The position numbers were made by a program, and so were the translations under genes. The notes under the pieces are model-generated. The model worked only from the letters and a program-made list of their open reading frames with translations, was not told where the DNA came from and did not search any database. From contig ONIU01000039.1 in NCBI GenBank assembly GCA_900317935.1, positions 1 through 33,069 of the forward strand: 33,069 bases of DNA, given 5' to 3'. Shown in pieces: positions 8,846 to 16,628 of the stretch (position 1 is its first letter; every line of letters begins with the position of its first letter). This DNA is from an uncultured bacterium. Lineage in GTDB: Bacteria; Muiribacteriota; Ozemobacteria; Ozemobacterales; Ozemobacteraceae.

Positions 8846-9217
8846 ATGGGTAATCGTGAATACGAAAAAAAATATGGTAATGAATATGAAAAAACTGATT
8901 TCCAGAAGGAATATGATGCCTATATACAAACCCATGACCCAATACCTTATAAAGATTCAGAAAAAAAAGTAGTAAGACTTGATGATGAAGAATACGCAAT
9001 AAAGAAAAAAGATGAAAATATTGAAAAAATAAAAGAATCGAATGAGGATAGGCGTGGTTTTGATTTAAATATGCCGGTATTTGAGCGTATAGTCTGTAAA
9101 AATACAGAAGATAGTGAAACCGGTAATTTAATTAATACATTTATGTATGTATTTTTTATTTGTTTGATTGCTTTGCCTCTTCTTCAAATGATTCGATATT
9201 TATTTTTTAGGTATTAA
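8846..9217 (+). CDS. Small hypothetical protein with C-terminal membrane anchor
   Basis: I do not recognise this 123-residue protein. The first ~90 residues are highly charged (many Lys, Glu and Asp) and probably helical or disordered. Residues 98-120 form one hydrophobic segment (FMYVFFICLIALPLLQMI) followed by RYLFFRY, which fits a tail anchor with the N-terminal part in the cytoplasm. AGGA lies nine bases before the ATG. It is followed after 53 bases by the hydrolase and trmO genes on the same strand, possibly as one transcript. The 91-base gap before it contains a weak inverted repeat (TCCGCAA at 8771 with TTGCGGA at 8802). Confidence 0.6.
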   Translation: MGNREYEKKYGNEYEKTDFQKEYDAYIQTHDPIPYKDSEKKVVRLDDEEYAIKKKDENIEKIKESNEDRRGFDLNMPVFERIVCKNTEDSETGNLINTFMYVFFICLIALPLLQMIRYLFFRY

Positions 9218-9270
9218 GATTGTTTTTACCACGTTTTATAAAAATTAAAAGTATTTCAAGGAATGAACCA

Positions 9271-9996
9271 ATGACTCAGATTAGAACCAGTTTCAACTTA
9301 AACGGAGTTGAAGTTCCTGCATTAGTTACAAGCACCGGTATTGGCAAATCAGTTGTTATAAATCTTCATGGCTTAGATGTTTCAAAAGAAGTCAATATTA
9401 CTGATATGAACCGCTTAGAATCAGCTGGTTTCTGGTCTGTTACAATTGATGCTCCTCATCATGGCGAACGAGATGATGGTTTTTTGGAAATTATGCGCAA
9501 TGCCAATAGACGTGAAGCTTATTTGATGCTACTTTCTATTATTAATCAGGAAGCGGCTGAAGCTGCTGATTTAGTTAATTTTTATAAATCTCAGGGAAAA
9601 AAGGTTGCCGTAAGTGGTATTTCAATGGGTGCTTATGCAACATATGCTTTAATGATGATTAATAGAGAGGCGGATTTATTTGCTCCTTTTATGGGAAACC
9701 CGGATTTCAGATATAAAGGCAGCAAGTTTTTTACTACACTAGAAATGTCTGGACCAATTGATAATGTAGATAAGATTTTCCCAGCAAATCTTTTTATAGT
9801 GAATGCTGGTAACGATGATATAGTAGATCCTGACGGTGCCAGAAGGTTTTATAATGCAGTAAAACCCTATTATAAAGATGCGCCTGAAAAACTAGATTAC
9901 TTTGAATATCCTGAATCTGGTCATTTGATGAGACCTGAAGACTGGTTTAACGCCTGGGATGCTTTTATAGAAAGACTAAAACGTGAAGGCTTCTGA
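9271..9996 (+). CDS. Alpha/beta hydrolase (dienelactone hydrolase/esterase type)
   Basis: This is a 241-residue soluble enzyme. The ATG is chosen because AAGGA (9258-9262) sits eight bases upstream; the longer TTG-started frame lacks a ribosome site. The core fold is visible as an oxyanion-type turn (VVINLHGLD, residues 28-36), a nucleophile elbow G-I-S-M-G with Ser118, an acidic residue in NAGNDDIVDP (Asp183 or Asp186) and His218 in PESGHLM. The HGERDDG loop (residues 64-70) is common in YitV/YjfP-like esterases. Its TGA overlaps the ATG of trmO (TGATG), so the two are translationally coupled. The substrate is unknown. Confidence 0.82.
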   Translation: MTQIRTSFNLNGVEVPALVTSTGIGKSVVINLHGLDVSKEVNITDMNRLESAGFWSVTIDAPHHGERDDGFLEIMRNANRREAYLMLLSIINQEAAEAADLVNFYKSQGKKVAVSGISMGAYATYALMMINREADLFAPFMGNPDFRYKGSKFFTTLEMSGPIDNVDKIFPANLFIVNAGNDDIVDPDGARRFYNAVKPYYKDAPEKLDYFEYPESGHLMRPEDWFNAWDAFIERLKREGF

Positions 9997-10769
9997 TGAT
10001 TCAATTTAACCCAATAGGGTATTTGAAGTGTGAACGCTGTTATCATGAAGAACAGCCTCGTCAAGGCAATTTGTCTGATTCAAAAGGTTATATCGAGCTT
10101 GTTGCCGGTCATAATTATGAACAGGGACTGAAAGATCTTGACGGATTCAGCAGAATCTGGGTTATTTACGAGTTTCATCAAAACAAAACCTGGCGGCCAT
10201 TAGCTAATCCGCCTAGAACAGATGGAAAAGGGCGAAAGGGAGTTTTTGCGACCCGTTCGCCTTACAGACCAAATCAGATTGGCTTAAGCTGTGTTCGGCT
10301 AATTTCTGTAAAGAAAAACAGAGTTTATATAGCTGATTCTGATTTGTTGAATAATACCCCTGTTTTAGATATAAAACCCTATATTCCAGAATATGACTCT
10401 TTCCCAGATGCTAGAACAGGCTGGTTGGAAAATGTTATTGATGATATTTATGAAATAGAATATTCAGAATTAGCCAAAGCTAAAATTGACTTTTTAAGAG
10501 AGCGTAAAGTTGATTTAGAAGGGGTTATAGATTCTCAATTAGGGCATGATCCTTTTGACAAATCACGAAATAAGTTTATAAAAACAGAGAAGGATTATGT
10601 TCTGCGTTTTAAAAGCTGGAGAATTCTTTTTGAGATTGATAGCAAAAAGGTGTTTATAAAAGATATTTTATCCGGATATATTGATTTTTCAGCTAAACTA
10701 GGCAATGACACCGAAGAAGATGTTGCTATCCACAGAGATTTTTGCGATTATTATAAAGCCCTCCCTTGA
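9996..10769 (+). CDS. trmO: tRNA (adenine37-N6)-methyltransferase TrmO (TsaA/YaeB family)
   Basis: This is a 257-residue protein. The TsaA beta-barrel occupies about residues 1-145, with hallmark stretches DLDGFSRIWVIYEFH, GVFATRSPYRPNQIGLS and a later DIKPYIPEYDSF. TrmO uses S-adenosylmethionine to N6-methylate t6A37 of tRNAs reading ACY codons. The C-terminal ~110 residues correspond to the extra domain present in longer family members. Translation is coupled to the hydrolase by a one-base overlap. The last codons (Lys-Ala-Leu-Pro) and the stop are contributed by the start of a palindromic repeat element (see 10754-10810), so the extreme C-terminus is probably not ancestral. Confidence 0.88.
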   Translation: MIQFNPIGYLKCERCYHEEQPRQGNLSDSKGYIELVAGHNYEQGLKDLDGFSRIWVIYEFHQNKTWRPLANPPRTDGKGRKGVFATRSPYRPNQIGLSCVRLISVKKNRVYIADSDLLNNTPVLDIKPYIPEYDSFPDARTGWLENVIDDIYEIEYSELAKAKIDFLRERKVDLEGVIDSQLGHDPFDKSRNKFIKTEKDYVLRFKSWRILFEIDSKKVFIKDILSGYIDFSAKLGNDTEEDVAIHRDFCDYYKALP

Positions 10770-10810
10770 GAGGTTGTCCGAAAACTTGAAATTGCCAAGC
10801 AAAGCTTGGC
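10754..10810 (+). repeat. Palindromic intergenic repeat running into trmO 3' end
   Basis: The segment begins TAAAGCCCTCCCTTGAGAGG then TTGTCCG, and ends with the hairpin GCCAAGC-AAA-GCTTGGC. Its first half aligns with 17177-17203 and with the reverse complement of about 17376-17406. It supplies the last four codons and the stop of trmO. Confidence 0.6.
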
Positions 10811-10816
10811 TCTCTC

Positions 10817-10845
10817 TTGCATATTGCCTTAACATTGGGTATAAT
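10817..10845 (+). promoter_or_regulatory. Sigma-70-type promoter of hflX
   Basis: TTGCAT (10817-10822) and a consensus TATAAT (10840-10845) are separated by 17 bases. It lies seven bases downstream of the GCCAAGC hairpin. A start near 10852 gives a leader of about 22 bases to the ATG at 10874. Confidence 0.7.
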
Positions 10846-10873
10846 CACTCTAGTAAAGCGAGGCAAAGCAAAT

Positions 10874-12163
10874 ATGAGAGAAATGAAAGAAAATAGGCAG
10901 GAAAAAGCCAAAGTAATGGCTATCGCAGTCCAGAGGCCGGATCAAAGTGATTCAGAAATGGAAAACTCTCTTATTGAGTTATCTGAATTGCTAAAAACTC
11001 TTGGCGCAGTAATGGTTGGTCAGGTAGTTCAAAAAAGAGAAGCTGCTTCCAGAGTTGAATATTTGGGAACAGGCAAATTAGAAGAAGCTAAGGCCGAAGC
11101 TGAAAGATTAGAAGCCGAATATGTTGTTGCTGACGATGAACTTAGCGCAATGCAGATGAAAAACATCGAAAAAGCAATAGGTTTAAGAGTAAAAGACAGA
11201 ACTTCAGTTATTCTTGATATTTTCGCTGCTCATGCTTCAACTCGCGAAGGTAAGCTCCAGGTAGATCTTGCTATGCTTCATTACCAATATCCGAGACTAT
11301 TAAAAATGTGGACACATCTTGAAAGACAGCGCGGTGGTATTGGTTTGAAGGGGCCAGGGGAAACTCAGCTTGAAACAGACCGCCGAATCATAAGCACTAA
11401 GATTAAAAAGCTGGAAGAAGAGCTTGAAAAAGTTGCGAAATCACGAGAACAGCAGGGTAAGAAACGTGTAGATAGATTTGCGCCTTTGTTTTCCTTAGTT
11501 GGTTATACTAATGCCGGGAAATCAACTCTATTAAATGCTATTTCAGGCAGTAATGTGCAGATGTGCAACGGGCTTTTTACTACTCTAGACCCAACAGCTA
11601 GAAGAATAGATTTAAAAGATGGCTATTGGTGTATAGTTTCTGATACTGTCGGTTTTATAAGAAAATTGCCCCACTTGTTGGTTAACGCATTTAAAGCAAC
11701 ATTAGAAAGTGTTGTTCAGTCAGAAGTGCTGCTTATTGTCTGTGATGTTTCAGACCCACAGTTCAGAGAACAGCTTACTGCTGTAGAAAAGGTTCTTCAT
11801 GAAATAGGTGCTTCTAATCATGAAAAAATCTATGTTTTCAACAAAATAGATAAGGGGCAGGTTGTTCCTGACGAAGTTTTAGAATCTGCTTATCCAAATC
11901 ACATTAAAATATCTGCTGCAAATAAAACAAATTTAGATATTCTTCTTACTAAAATTTCAGAAATAATGAAACGCAATAGAAAACAGGTAAAAATTGAATT
12001 GCCTGTTGGTAATCAGTTTATGGGCGATATAATGAGCATTGGAAAGGTATATTCACAGGAATGGGGGCAGGGTATTGTTACAATCAAAGCTGAACTGCCC
12101 AATAACTATTTGAATATGCTTAAATCTATGCCCAAGATTCGCATAGAAGAGCTTGAAGAGTAG
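10874..12163 (+). CDS. hflX: Ribosome-splitting GTPase HflX
   Basis: This 429-residue protein has the HflX N-terminal domain (residues 14-150), the family signature GGIGLKGPGETQLETDRR (154-171), a coiled-coil linker (172-195) and a G domain. The G domain shows G1 GYTNAGKS (210-217), G3 DTVGF (257-261) and G4 NKID (323-326). HflX binds the 50S E-site region and splits stalled or hibernating 70S ribosomes under heat and antibiotic stress. The start is chosen as the first ATG after the promoter; an ATG nine bases later is equally possible, and ribosome-site quality is weak at both. Upstream TTG codons fall within the promoter. Length and motifs are normal for the family. Confidence 0.93.
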   Translation: MREMKENRQEKAKVMAIAVQRPDQSDSEMENSLIELSELLKTLGAVMVGQVVQKREAASRVEYLGTGKLEEAKAEAERLEAEYVVADDELSAMQMKNIEKAIGLRVKDRTSVILDIFAAHASTREGKLQVDLAMLHYQYPRLLKMWTHLERQRGGIGLKGPGETQLETDRRIISTKIKKLEEELEKVAKSREQQGKKRVDRFAPLFSLVGYTNAGKSTLLNAISGSNVQMCNGLFTTLDPTARRIDLKDGYWCIVSDTVGFIRKLPHLLVNAFKATLESVVQSEVLLIVCDVSDPQFREQLTAVEKVLHEIGASNHEKIYVFNKIDKGQVVPDEVLESAYPNHIKISAANKTNLDILLTKISEIMKRNRKQVKIELPVGNQFMGDIMSIGKVYSQEWGQGIVTIKAELPNNYLNMLKSMPKIRIEELEE

Positions 12164-12247
12164 ACGTATAAAGGTGAGAAATGAGAATTAAGAGATTAGG
12201 GTGTAGGGTGAAGAGGCGGACAGCTGACGAGCAATAGAGTATGGGTG

Positions 12248-13117
12248 ATGATTATGGATTTAAATGATTTTGTTGATTCAAATGATTCGATGTTTGACTT
12301 CATTAGTTCATCAGAAGAGGAAAAAAACGACAGAATTTACTATTTAGATAAGGTTTTATGTAAAAAGCTTAAAACTGAATTATTTATAGATTTTAAACCA
12401 TTAAAGGAAAGCTTTTTTAAAGAGATTAAATTTCCAGATTATAAATTAAATAGTAATGCTTTGTTAGGTATAAAAAATAATAAATATGAGTTTTGTTTGT
12501 GTGAATGCTATAAAGAAATTCATCATAAACATAATAATGTAGGGTATTGGGTTTCATTCGGTTCTATTAGAAATCCTAAGCTTTGTCTTCCTGAATTTGT
12601 TATTAAAAATAAAAAAGCTGCAATATTAAAAAATAAACTCAGCTTAATTAATTCTGTTTTGGCTTGTTTGTTTGTTGGTATTATTATTGGAATATTTGCA
12701 TATAATCTCCCTTTGTTTAAGGAACAAACTGAAGTTTTAATTGTTTTTTCTTCTATGATGGTTGTTTTTGTGGCAGTGGTTGTTCTTATTCTGTATAAAA
12801 TATTTATTCCCAATGTTAATATTTTATATCAAATAAATAATCAGGATATATTTGGAATTGGCAATTCAGATTTTAAAAATAAATATATTATTTTAAAAGA
12901 AAAATCATCTTTAAACGATATTTCGATTTTTAGAAAAACTTTTAATTATGATACTTGTTCAAAATTATTAAAAATCAAACCAGAAATAACAACTTTTATT
13001 TCAAAAGGTAACTGTTTGATTTTTAATTTTGATGACAAACCCCTTGATGAAGTGTTGGCAGAAAAATATATAAATCAAATGGTCGGAACTGTTCAAGCTT
13101 TTGAAATAGAGGCTTAA
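12248..13117 (+). CDS. Membrane protein of unknown function, two transmembrane segments (paralogue of the gene at 20602)
   Basis: The protein is about 289 residues long. The start is ambiguous among GTG 12245, ATG 12248 and ATG 12254, all with poor ribosome sites. The layout is an N-terminal cytoplasmic-type region (1-130), two adjacent hydrophobic segments at about 133-156 and 163-186 with a short loop, and a C-terminal region of about 100 residues. The order of features, including YEFCLCECY, then LPEFVIKN just before the first membrane segment, then FKNKYIILKE after the second, matches the convergent gene at 20602-21369 (YNFCFVEDY, FPDFSLEP, FKEKYVISSK). The pattern recalls the DUF3137-type membrane family, but that link is from memory and weak. 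Base composition is more AT-rich than in the flanking housekeeping genes. The role is unknown. Confidence 0.7.
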   Translation: MIMDLNDFVDSNDSMFDFISSSEEEKNDRIYYLDKVLCKKLKTELFIDFKPLKESFFKEIKFPDYKLNSNALLGIKNNKYEFCLCECYKEIHHKHNNVGYWVSFGSIRNPKLCLPEFVIKNKKAAILKNKLSLINSVLACLFVGIIIGIFAYNLPLFKEQTEVLIVFSSMMVVFVAVVVLILYKIFIPNVNILYQINNQDIFGIGNSDFKNKYIILKEKSSLNDISIFRKTFNYDTCSKLLKIKPEITTFISKGNCLIFNFDDKPLDEVLAEKYINQMVGTVQAFEIEA

Positions 13118-13122
13118 ACCTC

Positions 13123-13150
13123 TTGCCCCAAAATGCCTATTTGTTATATC
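13123..13150 (+). promoter_or_regulatory. Possible promoter of the Hint-pcrA pair
   Basis: TTGCCC (13123-13128) is followed after 16 bases by TATATC, or after 18 bases by TATCAT. It lies in the 60-base gap before the Hint gene. The match is moderate. Confidence 0.35.
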
Positions 13151-13177
13151 ATAACCTAAGTTGATTGGATATTTTTA

Positions 13178-14299
13178 ATGCTTCCTTCTGACGCAAAAAT
13201 ATATTGTGGGCATAAAATGCTCGAAATTAAGGATGTTCGAGAGGACACCCGTATTGTTGCGTCTAGCGGCTGGGGTGAAACTGCTGATGCCGATGTTAAA
13301 GACGTTTTTGTAAATAATGTCAGTGCGACTCCTTTATTGCAAATCACAACCAATAGAGGTGCGGTTTTAAGATGCACTCCCGATCAGCTTTGCTTTGGAA
13401 GATTTAACCCGACATTGAGAACTTATACGCTCTATTTGCACGAAAGATCTTCTTTGGGTTTCAGAATAGGTCTGACTTCAGATATAATACATGAAGCTCT
13501 TGGAATGATGACGGCAAATGCAAAATTAGACGGCAAACGTTCTTTTACTGATAGAATATGGGTTATAGAAAATAATCCTAATCTTACGCTCTCAACATTT
13601 ATGCACAAACTGGTAATGGCTAAGTATGGTCTGCCCGATATTCCCTTTAATTCAAAGCACAAGGATTCTATGCTCAGCGACGAACTTATTAAAAAGCTTT
13701 TCGATAGCATTGATACACCTGTTGGGGGAAAAGAACTTTTAAGAGATTCAAATATGTTCATAGAGCACCCTCATATGACTTTGAAGCTTTCAGACAGCGA
13801 TAATCCAAACAGCAATTCTGTTCAGTTTGTTATTTTTGGTGGCAAGGAAAAGGGTTCTAGTGGTCATTACCCTCATTTGATTCAGATTCAGGGTATTTCT
13901 GATCCCAATAGCGCTGACCAGTTCAAGATAGCCAGGCGCCAGCGTTCTAACCATGGTTTATGGTATCTGGAAGTTACTAGAGAAGACTTAGAAGAGGCAG
14001 AACTTTTTGTAAAAACGGTATCTAATCTTGATGACCTGGAAGTTGTTAAAAAGATTCAGTTAACCAAGAAGGCTGCTTATTATGTGCTGCCGGCTTCACA
14101 TTTAAAGCGTGGAATGCTAGTTCCAGTATTAAATACCAGGGGAGTAATAGAAGAAGACGTTGTGAATAAAATTGAAATATTCGATTATGACGGGCCTTTA
14201 TATGACCTGCAGGTTAATCAGCTTCACAACTTTATAACCGGCCAATGGGTTGTAATGTGTTATACTCCCTCTAGCAAACCAAAACAAAGTTATATTTAG
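13178..14299 (+). CDS. Free-standing degenerate Hint (intein-like) protein, coupled to PcrA helicase
   Basis: The protein is 373 residues long. The N-terminal part (residues 2-75) resembles intein blocks A and B (KIYCGHKMLEIKDV; TTNRGAVLRCTPDQL). The C-terminal part (330-361) resembles block F (GPLYDLQVNQLHNFI) and block G (QWVVMCY). Between them lies a ~250-residue insert (IGLTSDII, DRIWVIE, KYGLPDIPF) that, from memory, resembles the insert of inteins found inside UvrD/PcrA helicases of other bacteria. The splicing residues are missing: Met1 stands where Cys1 would be, block B reads TPDQ instead of TPDH, and the usual terminal His-Asn is Met-Cys. It is therefore unlikely to splice, and no exteins are attached. 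Only 11 bases separate it from pcrA, whose ribosome site overlaps its stop. The function is unknown; a helicase-linked role is inferred from the gene order. Confidence 0.7.
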   Translation: MLPSDAKIYCGHKMLEIKDVREDTRIVASSGWGETADADVKDVFVNNVSATPLLQITTNRGAVLRCTPDQLCFGRFNPTLRTYTLYLHERSSLGFRIGLTSDIIHEALGMMTANAKLDGKRSFTDRIWVIENNPNLTLSTFMHKLVMAKYGLPDIPFNSKHKDSMLSDELIKKLFDSIDTPVGGKELLRDSNMFIEHPHMTLKLSDSDNPNSNSVQFVIFGGKEKGSSGHYPHLIQIQGISDPNSADQFKIARRQRSNHGLWYLEVTREDLEEAELFVKTVSNLDDLEVVKKIQLTKKAAYYVLPASHLKRGMLVPVLNTRGVIEEDVVNKIEIFDYDGPLYDLQVNQLHNFITGQWVVMCYTPSSKPKQSYI

Positions 14300-14310
14300 A
14301 AGGTATAATC

Positions 14311-16599
14311 TTGATTAATTCAATAAATGCAACATTAGAAAACTTAAACGACAGGCAAAGAGAAGCTGTTCAAATTACTGAGGGGCCTCTGCTTGTTGTC
14401 GCTGGGGCTGGTTCAGGCAAGACCCGTATGCTTACTGTTCGAATAGCCTATCTCATAGAATGCTGTAATGTAGACCCATCTGAAATATTGGCGGTAACCT
14501 TTACAAATAAAGCAGCAAAGGAAATGAAGGAACGTGTTGCAGGTCTGGTTTCAGGGGCATCTGCAGTAACGCTGACTACTTTCCATGCATTCTGTTGCAT
14601 GCTTTTAAGGCGTTGGAGCAAGTATGCTGGTTTTGAAAAAGGTTTTACCATTTATGATGAATCAGATAGCGATAAGCTAATGAAGAACTGCCTTAAGGAA
14701 TTAAAATACGATACTAAGACTTTTCCACCAAAATATTGTTTAGAAGCTATTTCAAGAGCAAAAAATGAATTGATTGGGCCAGAAAATTATCTGGAATCAT
14801 GCAGTCATGGGGTGGGACCGACCGATATCGCAGTTCAAAAAGCTTACGAAGCTTATCAGTCTGCTTTATTTAAAAATCAGGCTGTTGATTTTGATGATTT
14901 GATTTTTAAAGCTTTCTATATGCTGAATAATAATCCAGAGTTATTAGAAAGACTTCAAAAAGATTACAAGTATTTTCTGGTAGACGAATATCAAGATACC
15001 AATCAGGCTCAATACAGATTGATTCGTCTTTTATCATCAAAAACCAGAAATCTCTGTGTTGTCGGCGATGAAGATCAGTCTATTTATAGCTGGCGCGGTG
15101 CTACAATACGTAATATTCAGGAATTTGCCAATGATTTTCCTGGCGCAAAAGTAGTAAAACTTGAACAGAACTACCGCTCAACGCAGGTAATTCTTGATGC
15201 GGCAAGTGATGTCATTTCTCATAATAATTCTGTTCACCCAAAGCGACTTTGGACAGATAAAAAGGGTGGGGAACTAATAAAATACTATCGTGCTACGGAC
15301 GATAGAGAAGAATCCAACTGGATTGTTTCTCAAATAAAAAAACTGATTAATGAAGGTAGAAATCCTGGAGATATCGCTCTTCTCTATAGAATGAACTCTT
15401 TGACTCGAACAACAGAACAAGCTTTGCAGAGAGAAAGAATTCCATATGAAATTACAGGTGGCACTAAATTCTTTGACCGCCGAGAAGTAAAAGATATATT
15501 GGCTTATTTGCGTGTTATTGATAATACCGCTGATTCTATTTCTTTAGAACGTATTATTAATACTCCTAAGAGAGGAATCGGAGCCGCTGCTATAGATAAA
15601 CTCTATGAAAAGGGAGACAAAAATCTCTGGGATGGAGTAAGCAAGGAAGCTGCAGAAAAGCCGAATTCCAAGATAGGTTCTTTTTACAAACAGATAATCA
15701 AATTTATGGAAGCTGCTTCAGAACTAAAGGTTCATGAACTTTGCAAATATATTATAGATGAAATTGATTATTTTAAATATTTGCAGAAAGATGACCCTGA
15801 AACCAGTGAAGATCGCAAAAACAATGTTGAATCGCTTGTTTCAGATATCAGATATCAGGAAATGGATAATCCAGATTTGAAGCTTCACGATTATCTTTCT
15901 ACTGTCGCTCTTCATGCTGATGCTGATGATGTGGATGAAAAGTCTCAAAAAGTGCATCTTATGACTTTTCATAACGCAAAAGGTTTGGAATTCCCTGTTG
16001 TTTTTATGGTTGCCATGGAAGAAAAGATTTTCCCTCACAGCCGTTCAGAAAATACACCAGAAGAATTAGAAGAAGAAAGACGTTTGGCTTATGTGGGAAT
16101 AACAAGAGCCAAGGAATTGCTTTATCTGACTGCTGCATCAAAGCGAATGATGTTCGGGCAGTTTAATTCAAACCTTACTTCAAGATTTATAAGCGAAATA
16201 CCTAAAGATTTGCGCGAAGATATTCAGACCGGCTATGCGTCGGGTGGAATGTCTTCAAGATACGGAAACGAAGGATTCACTAAAACTTATCAGGTTCCAT
16301 CAAGAAATTCTTTTGGAACAAGGCCGAAGAGCTCTAGTGGCAGTCCTTTTACTTTCAGTGCTCAGACAAAGTGGGTTAGTTCCCCTAAATCAAATGAAAC
16401 GATAAAAGATGACACAGAACCCGGTACTATGGTAAATATAAAAGAAGGAGTTTCTGTAATCCATAATGTTTTTGGTCACGGAAAAGTTATGGCTGTTAGT
16501 GGTTCTTCCTTAGACGATTTCAAGATGACTATTAATTTTGAAAGAGTTGGTACAAAAACATTACTCTTGCAGTATGCTTCTGTTAGGGTTATAAAATAA
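14311..16599 (+). CDS. pcrA: ATP-dependent DNA helicase PcrA/UvrD
   Basis: This 762-residue SF1A 3'-5' helicase has all the key motifs: LNDRQREAV (Q motif region), Walker A AGAGSGKT (residues 31-38), TFTNKAAKEM (Ia), DEYQDTN (about 225-231), GDEDQSIYSWRGA (III), EQNYRSTQ (IV), FHNAKGLEFPVVF (V) and YVGITRAKELL (VI). The C-terminal tail has a linker and a Tudor-like end (IHNVFGHGKVMAV ... LLLQYASVRVIK), typical of PcrA, which contacts RNA polymerase. The start is TTG, with AGAAGG overlapping the stop of the Hint gene and a spacing of seven bases; the nearest ATG is out of frame. The helicase itself is uninterrupted, with no intein at the P-loop or elsewhere. It acts in repair, replication-fork maintenance and transcription-coupled repair. 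Confidence 0.94.
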   Translation: MINSINATLENLNDRQREAVQITEGPLLVVAGAGSGKTRMLTVRIAYLIECCNVDPSEILAVTFTNKAAKEMKERVAGLVSGASAVTLTTFHAFCCMLLRRWSKYAGFEKGFTIYDESDSDKLMKNCLKELKYDTKTFPPKYCLEAISRAKNELIGPENYLESCSHGVGPTDIAVQKAYEAYQSALFKNQAVDFDDLIFKAFYMLNNNPELLERLQKDYKYFLVDEYQDTNQAQYRLIRLLSSKTRNLCVVGDEDQSIYSWRGATIRNIQEFANDFPGAKVVKLEQNYRSTQVILDAASDVISHNNSVHPKRLWTDKKGGELIKYYRATDDREESNWIVSQIKKLINEGRNPGDIALLYRMNSLTRTTEQALQRERIPYEITGGTKFFDRREVKDILAYLRVIDNTADSISLERIINTPKRGIGAAAIDKLYEKGDKNLWDGVSKEAAEKPNSKIGSFYKQIIKFMEAASELKVHELCKYIIDEIDYFKYLQKDDPETSEDRKNNVESLVSDIRYQEMDNPDLKLHDYLSTVALHADADDVDEKSQKVHLMTFHNAKGLEFPVVFMVAMEEKIFPHSRSENTPEELEEERRLAYVGITRAKELLYLTAASKRMMFGQFNSNLTSRFISEIPKDLREDIQTGYASGGMSSRYGNEGFTKTYQVPSRNSFGTRPKSSSGSPFTFSAQTKWVSSPKSNETIKDDTEPGTMVNIKEGVSVIHNVFGHGKVMAVSGSSLDDFKMTINFERVGTKTLLLQYASVRVIK

Positions 16600-16628
16600 C
16601 TGAAAAGAAATTTTTCGGAGGTAACATA

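Noticed and set aside
13178..16599. Hint gene plus helicase as one split intein-containing PcrA (trans-splicing).
   Set aside because: PcrA is complete from its Q motif to its C-terminal Tudor-like end, and the Hint protein lacks Cys1, the block B His and the terminal His-Asn. No split exteins are present.
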